From assembly GCA_945928575.1 (NCBI GenBank), contig CAMENP010000007.1, positions 62,001 through 126,000 on the forward strand: DNA of 64,000 nucleotides, in the 5' to 3' direction. This document shows, piece after piece, positions 37,465-47,631 of the stretch. Each line of letters opens with the position of its first letter. Position 1 is the first letter of the stretch. The notes under the pieces are model-generated. The model did not search any database. It saw nothing but the letters and a program-made list of their open reading frames with translations, and was not told the DNA's origin. Made by a program: the position numbers and the translations under genes. This DNA comes from an uncultured Butyrivibrio sp. GTDB taxonomy: Bacteria; Bacillota; Clostridia; Lachnospirales; Lachnospiraceae.

Positions 37465-39090
37465 CTATTTCATTAGATGCAGCTTGCGCGCGATTCTTTC
37501 TATTCTCAGCCCCATTGGGAAATCCAGTAAATCTTCGTGCGTAAGCCCTTTCATAAGGAAAATCACGGCAAAATAAATCAATATTCCAATCAGGATACAC
37601 ATTCCGGCGGATACAAAGTTGACTACATAAGAGAGATTTGTTACATCTCCGAACGGAAGCCTGATAAGGGCAATCACACCTCCCATAACAGCCGATGCTG
37701 CGAGCGGCAGAAGGAACGATTTTGTTATTTCCTGCTTATATCGTGCATACTTGTTGACTGAAATCCAGTTCAGTATACATACGACCAGCGGGTATGTGAC
37801 GGTTCCTATCATGAGGACATACACGCCGAGATTTGTGAATTTAAGAAGCACAACCACAAGCACGACATGTATTGCAAGAGATATCGCCGAATGCCTTACC
37901 GGAAGATTCATCTTGTCAAGCCCCTGAAGGGCGGCATTGGTTATAGTTGACAGAGCATAGAATATGACTGCTGCGCCCCCGTAGAAAAGCATCCGTCCTG
38001 AAATCACATAATCGGTTGAAGGAAAAAGCATTTTCATAATAGGTTTGCCGAGAACCATAAGTCCGACAGCACATGGGATGGCGACAAACATATTTACCTT
38101 GACGGAGGTAGCAAGCTTCGCGCGGAAACTGTCATTATTGCCGACGGCACGCAATGATACGAGTGTAGGTATCATAGAAGATGCCATGGCCGACGAAATT
38201 GCAACGGGCACATTGATCAGTGTCCGGTATTTGGAAAAAATTCCTACCATTACCGAACGGTCATCACCGGCATAAAGTTTTCCAAAAAGCGTTCCGTCAA
38301 TTATTCCGCTTGCCTGGTATACGGTCTGGCTTAAAATGATTGGAATTATAGTAATTGCAAGCATGTGGCCTATCTCACGCGGAGTATCATCATGTGTTGC
38401 CCTGTCATGTGTGAGATGGACATGCATACGCGGTCTGTATGCGATAAAAAGAAATATAAGGAAAGCAAGTCCGGCAATGGCACCGACCAGTGTTCCGAGC
38501 GTTCCTCCGGCTGCACCCATTCCGGCACGGTTGGAATCCGTGGAAACCTTAACGAAAAGCCATGCAGCGAATATGCTCACGGCAGCATTGAATATCTGTT
38601 CAACAATCTGTGACACTGCGGTAGGTATCATGGTTTTGCGGCTTTGGAAGAAACCTCGCATGGTTCCCGCAACGGCTACAACGAATATAGTCGGTGAGAG
38701 TACACGCAACGGTATGGTAAGCCCTTCATAACCTGTGAACCGTTCTATTGCCGGCGCAGCAAAAAATATTATTGCCATCATGACAAAACCGGCAGTCGAA
38801 GCAAAAGCCAGCGCATATTTGAAAATTCTGTATCCGTTGTGATATTCTTTGCGGGCAAATTTACCTGATAAGAGCTTGGATACTGCCAAAGGCATACTGT
38901 ATGATGACAGAATCAGGGCAAAAGAGTAGATCTCAAAGGCATAACTGTAAAGACCGTTGCTCTTATCGCCGATTATCGCTGTCATCGGGCTTCTGTAAAG
39001 AAGTCCGATAACGCGTGAAAGGACAGATGCAGCGGCCAGTATAGAACCCTGTTTTATAAAATTATTGGAATCCGATCGTTTGTTTCCCAT
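37465..39090 (-). CDS. MurJ/SpoVB-type polysaccharide or lipid II flippase
   Basis: A 541-residue MOP-superfamily protein with about 14 membrane segments. The start (FIKQGSILAAASVLSRVIGLLYRSPM) is typical of the YtgP/SpoVB group of Firmicutes, which flip lipid-linked peptidoglycan or polysaccharide precursors. The length matches YtgP. It begins 6 nt after pyrG on the minus strand and so is co-transcribed with CTP synthase. Whether it is the main lipid II flippase or a sporulation/polysaccharide paralogue cannot be told. Confidence 0.88.
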   Translation of the reverse strand: MGNKRSDSNNFIKQGSILAAASVLSRVIGLLYRSPMTAIIGDKSNGLYSYAFEIYSFALILSSYSMPLAVSKLLSGKFARKEYHNGYRIFKYALAFASTAGFVMMAIIFFAAPAIERFTGYEGLTIPLRVLSPTIFVVAVAGTMRGFFQSRKTMIPTAVSQIVEQIFNAAVSIFAAWLFVKVSTDSNRAGMGAAGGTLGTLVGAIAGLAFLIFLFIAYRPRMHVHLTHDRATHDDTPREIGHMLAITIIPIILSQTVYQASGIIDGTLFGKLYAGDDRSVMVGIFSKYRTLINVPVAISSAMASSMIPTLVSLRAVGNNDSFRAKLATSVKVNMFVAIPCAVGLMVLGKPIMKMLFPSTDYVISGRMLFYGGAAVIFYALSTITNAALQGLDKMNLPVRHSAISLAIHVVLVVVLLKFTNLGVYVLMIGTVTYPLVVCILNWISVNKYARYKQEITKSFLLPLAASAVMGGVIALIRLPFGDVTNLSYVVNFVSAGMCILIGILIYFAVIFLMKGLTHEDLLDFPMGLRIERIARKLHLMK

Positions 39091-39096
39091 AAGAAA

Positions 39097-40713
39097 TTAT
39101 TTATCCTTATTATCCTTGTGCTTAAGTGCCGCCTCAATAAGTCCTCTGAAAAGAGGATGAGGTCTGTTAGGCCTTGATTTGAGTTCCGGATGTCCCTGTG
39201 TTGCGATGTAGAAAGGATGTCCCGGAAGTTCACACATCTCAACTATCCTGTTGTCAGGAGATGTTCCCGAAAGCAGAAGGCCTTTCTCTGTAAGAACAGC
39301 ACGAAAATCATTATTAACTTCATAGCGGTGTCTGTGACGCTCGGAAATATTATCTGTTCCGTAAAGACTGTGGGCGAGAGAATTTTTGGCAAGTACGCAT
39401 GGGTATGCACCGAGCCTTAATGTTCCGCCTATGTCTTCAATGCCGTTCTGGTCAGGCATAAGCGCAATCACAGGATGGGTCGTGTTAGGATCCATCTCGA
39501 TGCTGTGGGCATCACGGAAACCTACAACATTACGTGCATATTCAACAATCGTAAGCTGCATTCCGAGGCACAGACCGAGGAATGGGATTTTATTTTCCCT
39601 TGCATATCTGATTGCAGTTATCATGCCTTCGATTCCTCTTGTTCCGAAACCACCCGGTACAAGAATACCATCAACCTCGCCGAGAAGCCCGTCTACATTA
39701 TCTTCCGTTACGGTCTCGGAGTCAACCCATTTGATATCTATTGTGGCGTGATTGGTTATTCCGCCATGTTTAAGTGCTTCAACAACACTGATGTAAGCAT
39801 CGTGAAGCTGGACATATTTGCCGACGAGGGCAATGGTTACCTTGCTGGTAGGATGTCTTAAATCATCAACCATCTTATGCCAGTCATCAAGATCCGGTTC
39901 AGGGCAGTTAAGGTGCAGGCATTCACATGCGACCTGCGCGAGATGCTCTTTCTCCATTGCAAGAGGAGCCTCGTAGAGGTATTCAACATCAAGGTTCTGC
40001 AATACATGGTCACTCGGAACATTACAAAATAAAGCAATTTTGTCCTTGATACCCTGATCGAGAGGATGCTCGCTTCTGCATACTATGATGTCGGGCTGGA
40101 TACCCATGCTCTGGAGATCCTTGACGCTGGCCTGCGTAGGCTTTGTCTTCAGTTCCTGCGAAGCACTGAGGTATGGGATGAGGGTTACATGAATAAGAAT
40201 TGCATTCTCATGGCCGACTTCATGCTGGAACTGACGTATTGATTCGAGGAACGGCTGGCTTTCGATATCACCGACTGTACCGCCGACCTCGATAATTGCG
40301 ATTCTTGTATCGTCATCTGTAAAATTACGATAGAATCTGCTCTTTATTTCATTCGTTATATGAGGAATGACCTGAACGGTTCCGCCGCCGTAGTCTCCGC
40401 GGCGCTCTTTCTGCAGGACAGACCAGTATACCTTACCGGTTGTCACATTGGAATTCTTGTCAAGGCTTTCATCTATGAATCTCTCATAATGGCCGAGATC
40501 AAGGTCCGTTTCTGCGCCATCATCTGTTACAAATACCTCACCATGCTGGATAGGATTCATTGTACCCGGATCGATGTTGATGTATGGATCGAACTTCTGC
40601 ATGGTTACCTTGTAACCTCTTGCTTTTAACAGTCTGCCGAGGGAAGCTGCGGTGATTCCTTTACCGAGACCCGAAACAACTCCGCCCGTTACGAAGACAT
40701 ATTTGACTGGCAT
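39097..40713 (-). CDS. pyrG: CTP synthase
   Basis: A 538-residue enzyme converting UTP to CTP with glutamine as nitrogen donor. The synthase domain starts [17 protein letters not shown] (P-loop), with the [12 protein letters not shown] motif. The amidotransferase domain has the Cys in LGLCLGMQ and the His-Glu pair in [15 protein letters not shown] lies just before the ATG. It leads a two-gene operon with the flippase and is divergent from ftsH. Confidence 0.97.
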   Translation of the reverse strand: MPVKYVFVTGGVVSGLGKGITAASLGRLLKARGYKVTMQKFDPYINIDPGTMNPIQHGEVFVTDDGAETDLDLGHYERFIDESLDKNSNVTTGKVYWSVLQKERRGDYGGGTVQVIPHITNEIKSRFYRNFTDDDTRIAIIEVGGTVGDIESQPFLESIRQFQHEVGHENAILIHVTLIPYLSASQELKTKPTQASVKDLQSMGIQPDIIVCRSEHPLDQGIKDKIALFCNVPSDHVLQNLDVEYLYEAPLAMEKEHLAQVACECLHLNCPEPDLDDWHKMVDDLRHPTSKVTIALVGKYVQLHDAYISVVEALKHGGITNHATIDIKWVDSETVTEDNVDGLLGEVDGILVPGGFGTRGIEGMITAIRYARENKIPFLGLCLGMQLTIVEYARNVVGFRDAHSIEMDPNTTHPVIALMPDQNGIEDIGGTLRLGAYPCVLAKNSLAHSLYGTDNISERHRHRYEVNNDFRAVLTEKGLLLSGTSPDNRIVEMCELPGHPFYIATQGHPELKSRPNRPHPLFRGLIEAALKHKDNKDK

Positions 40714-40862
40714 CTTATTTTCCTCCTGACGTATTATTCAATAATGTTTAATACTAGCACGATTTGATGAATAATTCCATAAGAAATTGCAAAAAAATAG
40801 AAAGCATTTATTCAGTTTATATTTATTTAATAAAGGTTATGGAAATTTATCAATTATATTTA

Positions 40863-40891
40863 TTGATTTATAACGCCAAAATAACTATAAT
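40863..40891 (+). promoter_or_regulatory. Promoter of ftsH
   Basis: TTGATT at 40863-40868, a 17-nt spacer and TATAAT at 40886-40891, leaving a leader of about 60 nt. The surrounding region (40714-40958) between the divergent pyrG and ftsH genes is AT-rich and otherwise holds nothing recognised; a pyrG promoter was not convincingly found. Confidence 0.7.
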
Positions 40892-40911
40892 GTAGGTAAT
40901 CTTATATCTAT

Positions 40912-40926
40912 CACGGCACTGCCGTG
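40912..40926 (+). other. Hairpin in the ftsH leader
   Basis: CACGGC-ACT-GCCGTG, a perfect 6-bp stem that extends through wobble pairs, sits in the 5' leader 32 nt before the start codon. It could be a stabiliser or a protein-binding site; it is not a CIRCE element. Confidence 0.45.
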
Positions 40927-40958
40927 GTGACAGTGACATATTTTTATAAGGAGCGCTA

Positions 40959-42908
40959 ATGGATAATAACAATTATAACAACAACGGCGGCGGTTATAAT
41001 AATAACGGCTATAACAACCGTGACAATAATGGTTACAATAACCGTGGCAACAATAACGGAAACAATAATAACAAGCGTGGATTAAGGCCGGGACATATAA
41101 TCATAGGGCTTATAATCGCCATTGTGATAACATATCTCGGAGTTACATTTTTCAGAAGTATTTTTAACAAATATACGAGCACCGAGATAAGTTATTCCGC
41201 ATTCCTCGACATGATTGACAATGACGAGATTTCGGCAGTTGAATACAGTTCGTCGAAGATTGTGATCACTCCGAAGAAACAGCCGGTAAGCGGAATTAAG
41301 ATGACATATTACACCGGATATATTAATGACGAGGATACGTTTAACAAATTAAAGACTCTCGACGATGTGGAAGTATCCGCGGCAATCGAAGATACCGGTT
41401 CATCAATATTCGATTTCATATTGGTTTACGTGCTTCCTTTCCTATTAATATACCTTATAATGGGATTTATATTCCGCAAGATGTCAGGCGGAGGCGGCAT
41501 GCTCGGAGTCGGAAAGAGTAATGCCAAAGTATATATGGAACAGAAGACCGGAGTCACATTCAGGGATGTTGCCGGACAGGATGAGGCAAAAGAGTCCGTC
41601 AGGGAGATTGTTGATTTTCTCCATAATCCGGGCAAATACACATCAATCGGAGCCAAGCTCCCTAAGGGCGCATTGCTTGTAGGCCCTCCGGGAACAGGTA
41701 AGACTTTGCTTGCCAAGGCGGTTGCGGGAGAAGCGGGAGTTCCGTTTTTCTCACTTTCGGGTTCGGATTTTGTTGAGATGTTTGTCGGAGTCGGAGCATC
41801 AAGAGTAAGGGATCTGTTCAAACAGGCACAGCAGTCGGCACCGTGTATCATATTCATAGATGAGATTGATGCTATAGGCAAGAGCCGTGATTCCAGATAC
41901 GGCGGCGGTAATGATGAGCGTGAGCAGACACTTAACCAGCTTCTTGCGGAGATGGACGGTTTCGATTCATCCAAGGGTGTGCTTATTCTTGCAGCTACCA
42001 ACAGACCTGAAGTCCTTGATAAAGCGCTGTTACGTCCGGGACGTTTTGACAGACGTATCATAGTTGATAAGCCAGACCTTAAAGGACGTCTTGAGACCCT
42101 TAAAGTTCACTCAAAGGATGTTCTTATGGATGATTCCGTAGATCTTGATGCCATAGCTCTTGCAACAGCGGGTGCGGTTGGTTCTGATCTTGCCAATATC
42201 ATTAACGAAGCTGCCATCAATGCAGTCAAGAACGGAAGACGTGCGGTTACACAGCAGGATCTCTTTGAATCGGTTGAAGTCGTAATAGCAGGTAAAGAAA
42301 AGAAAGACCGTATCCTCGGCAAGGAAGAGAAGCGCATGGTTGCCTATCATGAAGTGGGACATGCACTTATCACATGCCTTATGAAGAATGCCGAGCCGGT
42401 ACAGAAAATAACTATAGTTCCGAGAACAATGGGTTCACTTGGATATACAATGCAGGTTCCGGAGGAAGAGAAATACCTCCTTACGAAGGATGAACTTATT
42501 ACCAAGATCGTGACACTTCTTGGCGGACGTGCTGCCGAAGAGGTTGTATTCCATACGGTTACCACAGGCGCATCCAATGATATTGAACGTGCAACCAAGC
42601 TGGCAAGAACCATGGTTTCACAGTACGGAATGTCAGAGACTTTCGGACTCATGGGACTTGAGAGCGTTGAAAGCCAGTATCTTGACGGCCGCCCGGTACT
42701 TAACTGCTCCGATCAGACGGCAGCCAAGCTTGATGATGAAGTCAATAAAATGCTTAAAGAGTACTATGCCAAGGCTAAGGAACTTCTCAGCGAGAATATG
42801 GAATGTCTTGACAGTGTAGCAGAATATCTTATAGAGAAAGAGACAATAACAGGTAAGGAATTTATGAATATTGTCAACAGAGTAAAAGGTGTGGGTGAAT
42901 TAGGCTGA
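40959..42908 (+). CDS. ftsH: ATP-dependent zinc metalloprotease FtsH
   Basis: A 649-residue membrane AAA+ protease that degrades damaged membrane proteins and selected regulators. It has two membrane segments (about 47-67 and 148-168), the AAA domain with Walker A (GPPGTGKT, about 243-250), Walker B (IIFIDEIDAIG), the SRH (ATNRPEVLDKALLRPGRFDR), and the zinc site HEVGH (about 465). The first roughly 38 residues are nearly all Asn, Gly and Tyr with a repeated GYNNR unit, which is unusual. AAGGAG precedes the ATG. Confidence 0.97.
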   Translation: MDNNNYNNNGGGYNNNGYNNRDNNGYNNRGNNNGNNNNKRGLRPGHIIIGLIIAIVITYLGVTFFRSIFNKYTSTEISYSAFLDMIDNDEISAVEYSSSKIVITPKKQPVSGIKMTYYTGYINDEDTFNKLKTLDDVEVSAAIEDTGSSIFDFILVYVLPFLLIYLIMGFIFRKMSGGGGMLGVGKSNAKVYMEQKTGVTFRDVAGQDEAKESVREIVDFLHNPGKYTSIGAKLPKGALLVGPPGTGKTLLAKAVAGEAGVPFFSLSGSDFVEMFVGVGASRVRDLFKQAQQSAPCIIFIDEIDAIGKSRDSRYGGGNDEREQTLNQLLAEMDGFDSSKGVLILAATNRPEVLDKALLRPGRFDRRIIVDKPDLKGRLETLKVHSKDVLMDDSVDLDAIALATAGAVGSDLANIINEAAINAVKNGRRAVTQQDLFESVEVVIAGKEKKDRILGKEEKRMVAYHEVGHALITCLMKNAEPVQKITIVPRTMGSLGYTMQVPEEEKYLLTKDELITKIVTLLGGRAAEEVVFHTVTTGASNDIERATKLARTMVSQYGMSETFGLMGLESVESQYLDGRPVLNCSDQTAAKLDDEVNKMLKEYYAKAKELLSENMECLDSVAEYLIEKETITGKEFMNIVNRVKGVGELG

Positions 42909-42909
42909 C

Positions 42910-43851
42910 ATGATTGATTTACATTTGCATCTCGACGGCTCGATGAGACCGGAGACGGTAAGGGAGCTGCTTGAGCAGAAGGGGATTTCCCCGTGGGACA
43001 GCGATGATGCTGCTGCCCGAGCGTTAATGGTCGGCGATGACTGCGCTGACCTTAATGATTATCTTACAAAGTTTGAGTATCCGTGTATGGTATTACAGAC
43101 TTCAGGAGCGATTGAGAGAGCAGTTTATGAGCTTGCGGAAGATCTGGTACATCAGGATGTGACATATGCAGAGATTCGTTTTGCACCACAGTTGTCTACG
43201 AGAGACGGCCTCACGCAGGAGGATGTGGTTAAAGCGGCAATCGAGGGCGCAAAGGAAGCCGAGATGGAATTTGATGATATCAGGATAGGATTGATATTAT
43301 GCTGCATGAGAGGTGAAGACCATGAAGCTAATATTGAAACCGTAAGAGTGGCATCAAAATATTACGGAAATTATGTATGTGCGCTTGATCTGGCGGGGGC
43401 CGAAGCATTATACCCGACAGAACTTTTCAATGAAGAATTTGAACTTGCAAAAGCAGAAGGAATACCGTTTACAATACATGCCGGAGAAGCGGCCGGACCT
43501 GAGAGCATCTGGCAGGCCCTTGAGTTTGGTGCATCCAGAATAGGGCACGGAATAAGATGTCTTGAGGATGGGGCGCTCGTGGATTATCTTGCAAGACATA
43601 AGATACCTCTTGAGATATGCCCTACAAGTAACATACAGACGAAAGTATATCAGGATTATGATGAATACCCGGTTAAGGAATTGCTTTTGCGCGGTGTTCA
43701 TGTGACGCTTAACACCGATAATATGACCGTAAGCGGTACGAATCTTAGGAAAGAACGCAAGAAACTGCTTAAATACTGCGATTTAACCAAGGATGATATT
43801 GCTTTGATGGAAGAATATTCATACGAGGCGCGTTTCCTGCAATCCAGATAA
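42910..43851 (+). CDS. add: Adenosine deaminase
   Basis: A 313-residue metal-dependent amidohydrolase converting adenosine to inosine. Metal ligands and catalytic residues are seen in LHLHLDGS, HAGEA (His and Glu), RIGHGIR and LNTDNM. The last motif reads NTDN where many homologues have NTDDP. It follows ftsH by one nt without its own good ribosome site, so translation is coupled. Role: purine salvage. Confidence 0.92.
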   Translation: MIDLHLHLDGSMRPETVRELLEQKGISPWDSDDAAARALMVGDDCADLNDYLTKFEYPCMVLQTSGAIERAVYELAEDLVHQDVTYAEIRFAPQLSTRDGLTQEDVVKAAIEGAKEAEMEFDDIRIGLILCCMRGEDHEANIETVRVASKYYGNYVCALDLAGAEALYPTELFNEEFELAKAEGIPFTIHAGEAAGPESIWQALEFGASRIGHGIRCLEDGALVDYLARHKIPLEICPTSNIQTKVYQDYDEYPVKELLLRGVHVTLNTDNMTVSGTNLRKERKKLLKYCDLTKDDIALMEEYSYEARFLQSR

Positions 43852-43880
43852 CAGAATACATGTAACGGCAGGAGGAAAAA

Positions 43881-45731
43881 GTGTACGAGGGATTTTTTGA
43901 TATTGAAGAAGAATTGAAGAAACTCCCCGGCAAGCCGGGTGTATATATAATGCACGATAAGACCGATGAGATTATATATGTCGGCAAGGCAATCAGCCTT
44001 AAGAACCGTGTGCGCCAGTATTTCCAGTCATCGAGGAATTTAAGTTCCAAGATAAGACAGATGGTTTCCAATGTACAGCGGTTTGAATATATTATAACGG
44101 ATTCGGAACTTGAGGCACTTGTCCTTGAATGTAATCTGATAAAGCTTCATAAGCCGCGTTATAATACTATGCTTAAGGATGACAAGACTTATCCTTTTAT
44201 CAAAATTACAACTAATGAGACATTCCCGAGGATTCTTTCCACAAGGGAACTTAAGAAAGATAAATGCAGGTATTTCGGACCGTTTACAAGCGGCAAAGCG
44301 GTCAATGATATTATAGAATTACTTAATAAAACATATGGTCTCAGGACATGCCGCAAAAGCTTTCCCAAAGATACCGGCAGGGACAGGCCGTGCCTTAATT
44401 ATCATATAGGACAATGCACGGCGCCGTGCCAGGGCTTTATAAGTGCCGAAGAATATAATGGACTGGTTGAGAAAGCAATTGATTTCCTTGAAGGAAGATA
44501 TAACGGCATAACGGCAAAGCTTAAAGAACAGATGAAAGAGGCATCGGACAGACTTGATTTTGAGCATGCGGCGCAATACCGCGATATGCTTGAGAGCGTC
44601 AGATATATCTCACAGAAGCAGAAAATAACCAACAGCGATATGCAGGACAAGGATATTGTGGCGGCTGCCATAGATGATACCGACTGCGTCGTACAGGTGT
44701 TTTTTATAAGAGGCGGCAAGCTTATCGGAAGGGAACATTACCATATGGCCCTTGCGGGCGATGAGACGCGTGCCGATGTAATTAATGATTTTGTAAAACA
44801 ATACTATGTGGGAACACCGTATATCCCGCCCACAATTATGCTTCAGGAACCGCTTGCCGAGGAAGAGCTGATATCCGGGTGGCTTACAAAGCATTCGGGT
44901 CATACCGTACGTTTCGTTACACCGAAGCGCGGAACCAAAGAGAAATTAGTTGAACTTGCGGAGAAGAACGCACTCAATGTACTTACACAGGATAAAGACA
45001 AAATAATGCGTGAGGAAGCAAGGACAATCGGAGCCGTGAAATCGATCAGTGAGAAAATCGGAGTGCCGGATATACACCGCATGGAAGCTTTTGATATATC
45101 CAACATAAGCGGTGTGCAGTCGGTAGGATCGATGGTTGTGTTTTATGACGGGCTTCCGAGACGTAACGATTACCGTAAATTCCGGATAAAGACGGTTGTC
45201 GGTCCCGATGATTACGCATCCATGCGGGAAGTGCTGACAAGGAGACTGACACATACATCGGACGGGTTCGATGTCATGCCGGATCTGATAATGATGGACG
45301 GCGGACGCGGACAGGTGAACATAGCATTGTCCGTAGTTAAAGAATTGGGACTTTCCATTCCTGTATGCGGAATGGTTAAAGATGATAACCACAGAACACG
45401 CGCATTATGGTATAATGACCATGAGATTGATATAAGTAAGAACGGTGAGGAATTTAAGCTTGTTACCAGAATACAGGATGAAGCACACCGGTTTGCCATA
45501 GAATATCACCGCAGCCTCAGAGGCAAGGCACAGATACACTCGGTTCTTGATGATATTGAAGGAATAGGACCGGCCAGACGTAAAGGCCTTATGAAACAGT
45601 TCAAGGATGTGGAAGGAATACGCGCTGCGGGCGTGGATGAACTTGCGAAGGCACCTGCCATGAACAGGATTGCCGCAGAGAAAGTATATGATTTTTTTCA
45701 TACAACAAATAACAACCTGAAAGGGGAATGA
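43881..45731 (+). CDS. uvrC: Excinuclease ABC subunit C
   Basis: The 616-residue dual-incision nuclease of nucleotide excision repair. The GIY-YIG domain is at the start (PGVYIMHDK then IIYVGKA), a Cys cluster ([13 protein letters not shown]) follows, then the UVR domain (about 195-235), the RNase H-like domain ([17 protein letters not shown]) and the C-terminal helix-hairpin-helix ([13 protein letters not shown]). The start is GTG at 43881 with AGGAGG at 43870-43875. It leads a cluster into hprK. Confidence 0.97.
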   Translation: MYEGFFDIEEELKKLPGKPGVYIMHDKTDEIIYVGKAISLKNRVRQYFQSSRNLSSKIRQMVSNVQRFEYIITDSELEALVLECNLIKLHKPRYNTMLKDDKTYPFIKITTNETFPRILSTRELKKDKCRYFGPFTSGKAVNDIIELLNKTYGLRTCRKSFPKDTGRDRPCLNYHIGQCTAPCQGFISAEEYNGLVEKAIDFLEGRYNGITAKLKEQMKEASDRLDFEHAAQYRDMLESVRYISQKQKITNSDMQDKDIVAAAIDDTDCVVQVFFIRGGKLIGREHYHMALAGDETRADVINDFVKQYYVGTPYIPPTIMLQEPLAEEELISGWLTKHSGHTVRFVTPKRGTKEKLVELAEKNALNVLTQDKDKIMREEARTIGAVKSISEKIGVPDIHRMEAFDISNISGVQSVGSMVVFYDGLPRRNDYRKFRIKTVVGPDDYASMREVLTRRLTHTSDGFDVMPDLIMMDGGRGQVNIALSVVKELGLSIPVCGMVKDDNHRTRALWYNDHEIDISKNGEEFKLVTRIQDEAHRFAIEYHRSLRGKAQIHSVLDDIEGIGPARRKGLMKQFKDVEGIRAAGVDELAKAPAMNRIAAEKVYDFFHTTNNNLKGE

Positions 45732-45733
45732 TC

Positions 45734-46663
45734 ATGCCGGAAGAATTGAAAATTGACAAGATTATTGAGAAAATGGAGCTTAAGCTTCTCACACCGGATA
45801 TTGAGACCGGAGACAAGGTAGTAACAGTACCTGACATCAACAGACCTGCATTGCAGCTGACTGGTTTTTTTGACCATTTTGACAGCGAACGTGTCCAGGT
45901 AATAGGACATGTAGAGGCAGCGTATATGGAGACACTTGACGAGGAGACGCGTAAAGACAGGTATGAACAACTTATGTCATATAATATACCATGCATAGTG
46001 TTCTGCCGCAGTATGATGCCGGATGCGCAGATGATCGAGGCCGCGAGAGAATATCAGATACCGCTTCTGCAGACAGATAAAGCCACATCATCTTTTGAAG
46101 CCGAGATAATCAGATGGATGAAAGTTATGCTGGCACCGACGATATCGATTCACGGAGTGCTTGTCGATGTATACGGCGAAGGCGTTCTTATTACGGGTGA
46201 AAGCGGAATCGGTAAGAGTGAAGCGGCACTTGAACTTATAAAGAGAGGCCACCGTCTTGTAACGGACGACGTAGTAGAGATCCGCAAAGTAAGCGATGAG
46301 ACACTTATCGGAACAGCACCTGAAATTACGAGACATTTTATAGAACTTCGAGGAATAGGTATTATAGATGTCAAGACGCTTTTCGGTGTTGAGAGTGTCA
46401 AAGAGACGCAGGGCATAGATATGGTTATTCACCTTGAGGACTGGGATAAGGACAAAGAATATGACAGATTCGGACTTGAGGAAGAATATACCGAAATTCT
46501 CGGCAATAAAGTCGTATGCCATAATCTTCCGGTAAGACCGGGACGTAACCTGGCGGTTATAGTTGAGTCGGCAGCAGTCAACTGGAGACAGAAAAAGATG
46601 GGTTACAATGCGGCAAGAGAGCTTTATAACAGAGTTCAGAATAATATTAATCATAAATTCTAA
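45734..46663 (+). CDS. hprK: HPr kinase/phosphorylase
   Basis: A 309-residue bifunctional enzyme that phosphorylates or dephosphorylates Ser46 of HPr and Crh in response to glycolytic state. The C-terminal catalytic domain has the P-loop GESGIGKSE (about 155-163) and the signature RGIGIIDVKTLFG. ATGs lie at 45728 and 45734; the latter is better spaced from AAGGGG. It overlaps or abuts uvrC. A Ser46-bearing HPr-like substrate is encoded at 50496. Confidence 0.96.
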   Translation: MPEELKIDKIIEKMELKLLTPDIETGDKVVTVPDINRPALQLTGFFDHFDSERVQVIGHVEAAYMETLDEETRKDRYEQLMSYNIPCIVFCRSMMPDAQMIEAAREYQIPLLQTDKATSSFEAEIIRWMKVMLAPTISIHGVLVDVYGEGVLITGESGIGKSEAALELIKRGHRLVTDDVVEIRKVSDETLIGTAPEITRHFIELRGIGIIDVKTLFGVESVKETQGIDMVIHLEDWDKDKEYDRFGLEEEYTEILGNKVVCHNLPVRPGRNLAVIVESAAVNWRQKKMGYNAARELYNRVQNNINHKF

Positions 46664-46677
46664 GGAGACAGACAAGA

Positions 46678-47619
46678 ATGGGAAAGTTATGTTTTGGTGT
46701 TGATCTTGGCGGAACTACCGTCAAAATGGGTATTTTTACTGTGGAAGGTTCACTTCTCGAGGATTGGGAAATTCCAACCCGTAAGGAAGATAAAGGAGCA
46801 TATATATTAGATGATATAGCAGCTTCCATTAATAAGAAAGTTAATGATGAAAATATCGATCCGGATGATGTGGTCGGTGTCGGAATCGGCGTTCCGGGAC
46901 CTGTTACCCCATCGGGAATAGTTAAAGGATGTGTTAATATCGGCTGGGGTGATACTCCTGTTGAAGAGACACTTAAGGATAAGACCGGATTTATTGTTAA
47001 AGCCGGTAATGACGCAAATGTGGCAGCACTCGGAGAATTATGGCAGGGCGGCGGCAAAGGCAATAACAGCCTCGTCATGGTAACGCTCGGAACAGGCGTT
47101 GGCGGAGGAATCGTACTTGACGGCAAGATCGTAAAGGGAACACACGGCGCGGCCGGAGAAATAGGACATATGTCGGTCGTATATGATGAGACGGAAACAT
47201 GCAACTGCGGTAAGAAAGGATGCCTTGAGCAGGTTGCATCGGCAACCGGAATTGTCAAGGAAGCCAGAAAATTCCTTGCAGCTGATGACACTCCGTCAAC
47301 ATTAAGAAATATTGACGGTTTCACAGCCAAGGATGTTTTTGACGAGGCCAAGAAAGGCGACGGGATATCTCTTAAGACAGTTAATAAACTCGGTGAGTAT
47401 CTTGGAATAGCACTCGGACATATCGCATGCGTTATCGATCCGGATGTATTTATAATCGGCGGAGGCGTATCCAAAGCAGGAGATTTCCTTATTGACACGA
47501 TTGAGAAATATTATGTTGAGAAAACATATCATCAGTGCAAGAAGACACCTATCAAGTTAGCAACACTCGGAAACAGTGCGGGAATTTACGGAGCGGCAAA
47601 GCTTGTAATTCCAGAGTAA
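46678..47619 (+). CDS. ROK-family glucokinase
   Basis: A 313-residue sugar kinase. The phosphate-binding start GVDLGGTTVKMGIF, the catalytic Asp in KAGNDANVAALGE, the GTGVGGGIVLDG loop and the ROK zinc motif CNCGKKGCLEQ all fit Firmicute glucokinases. It sits between hprK and murB, 14 nt after hprK, so carbon sensing and glucose phosphorylation are co-expressed. Confidence 0.93.
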   Translation: MGKLCFGVDLGGTTVKMGIFTVEGSLLEDWEIPTRKEDKGAYILDDIAASINKKVNDENIDPDDVVGVGIGVPGPVTPSGIVKGCVNIGWGDTPVEETLKDKTGFIVKAGNDANVAALGELWQGGGKGNNSLVMVTLGTGVGGGIVLDGKIVKGTHGAAGEIGHMSVVYDETETCNCGKKGCLEQVASATGIVKEARKFLAADDTPSTLRNIDGFTAKDVFDEAKKGDGISLKTVNKLGEYLGIALGHIACVIDPDVFIIGGGVSKAGDFLIDTIEKYYVEKTYHQCKKTPIKLATLGNSAGIYGAAKLVIPE

Positions 47620-47631
47620 TGCGAGGTAAGT

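Noticed and set aside
40959-41080. AAT/AAC-rich tandem repeat at the start of ftsH as a non-coding repeat
   Set aside because: It stays in frame with ftsH, follows a good ribosome site and reads as a low-complexity protein tail.
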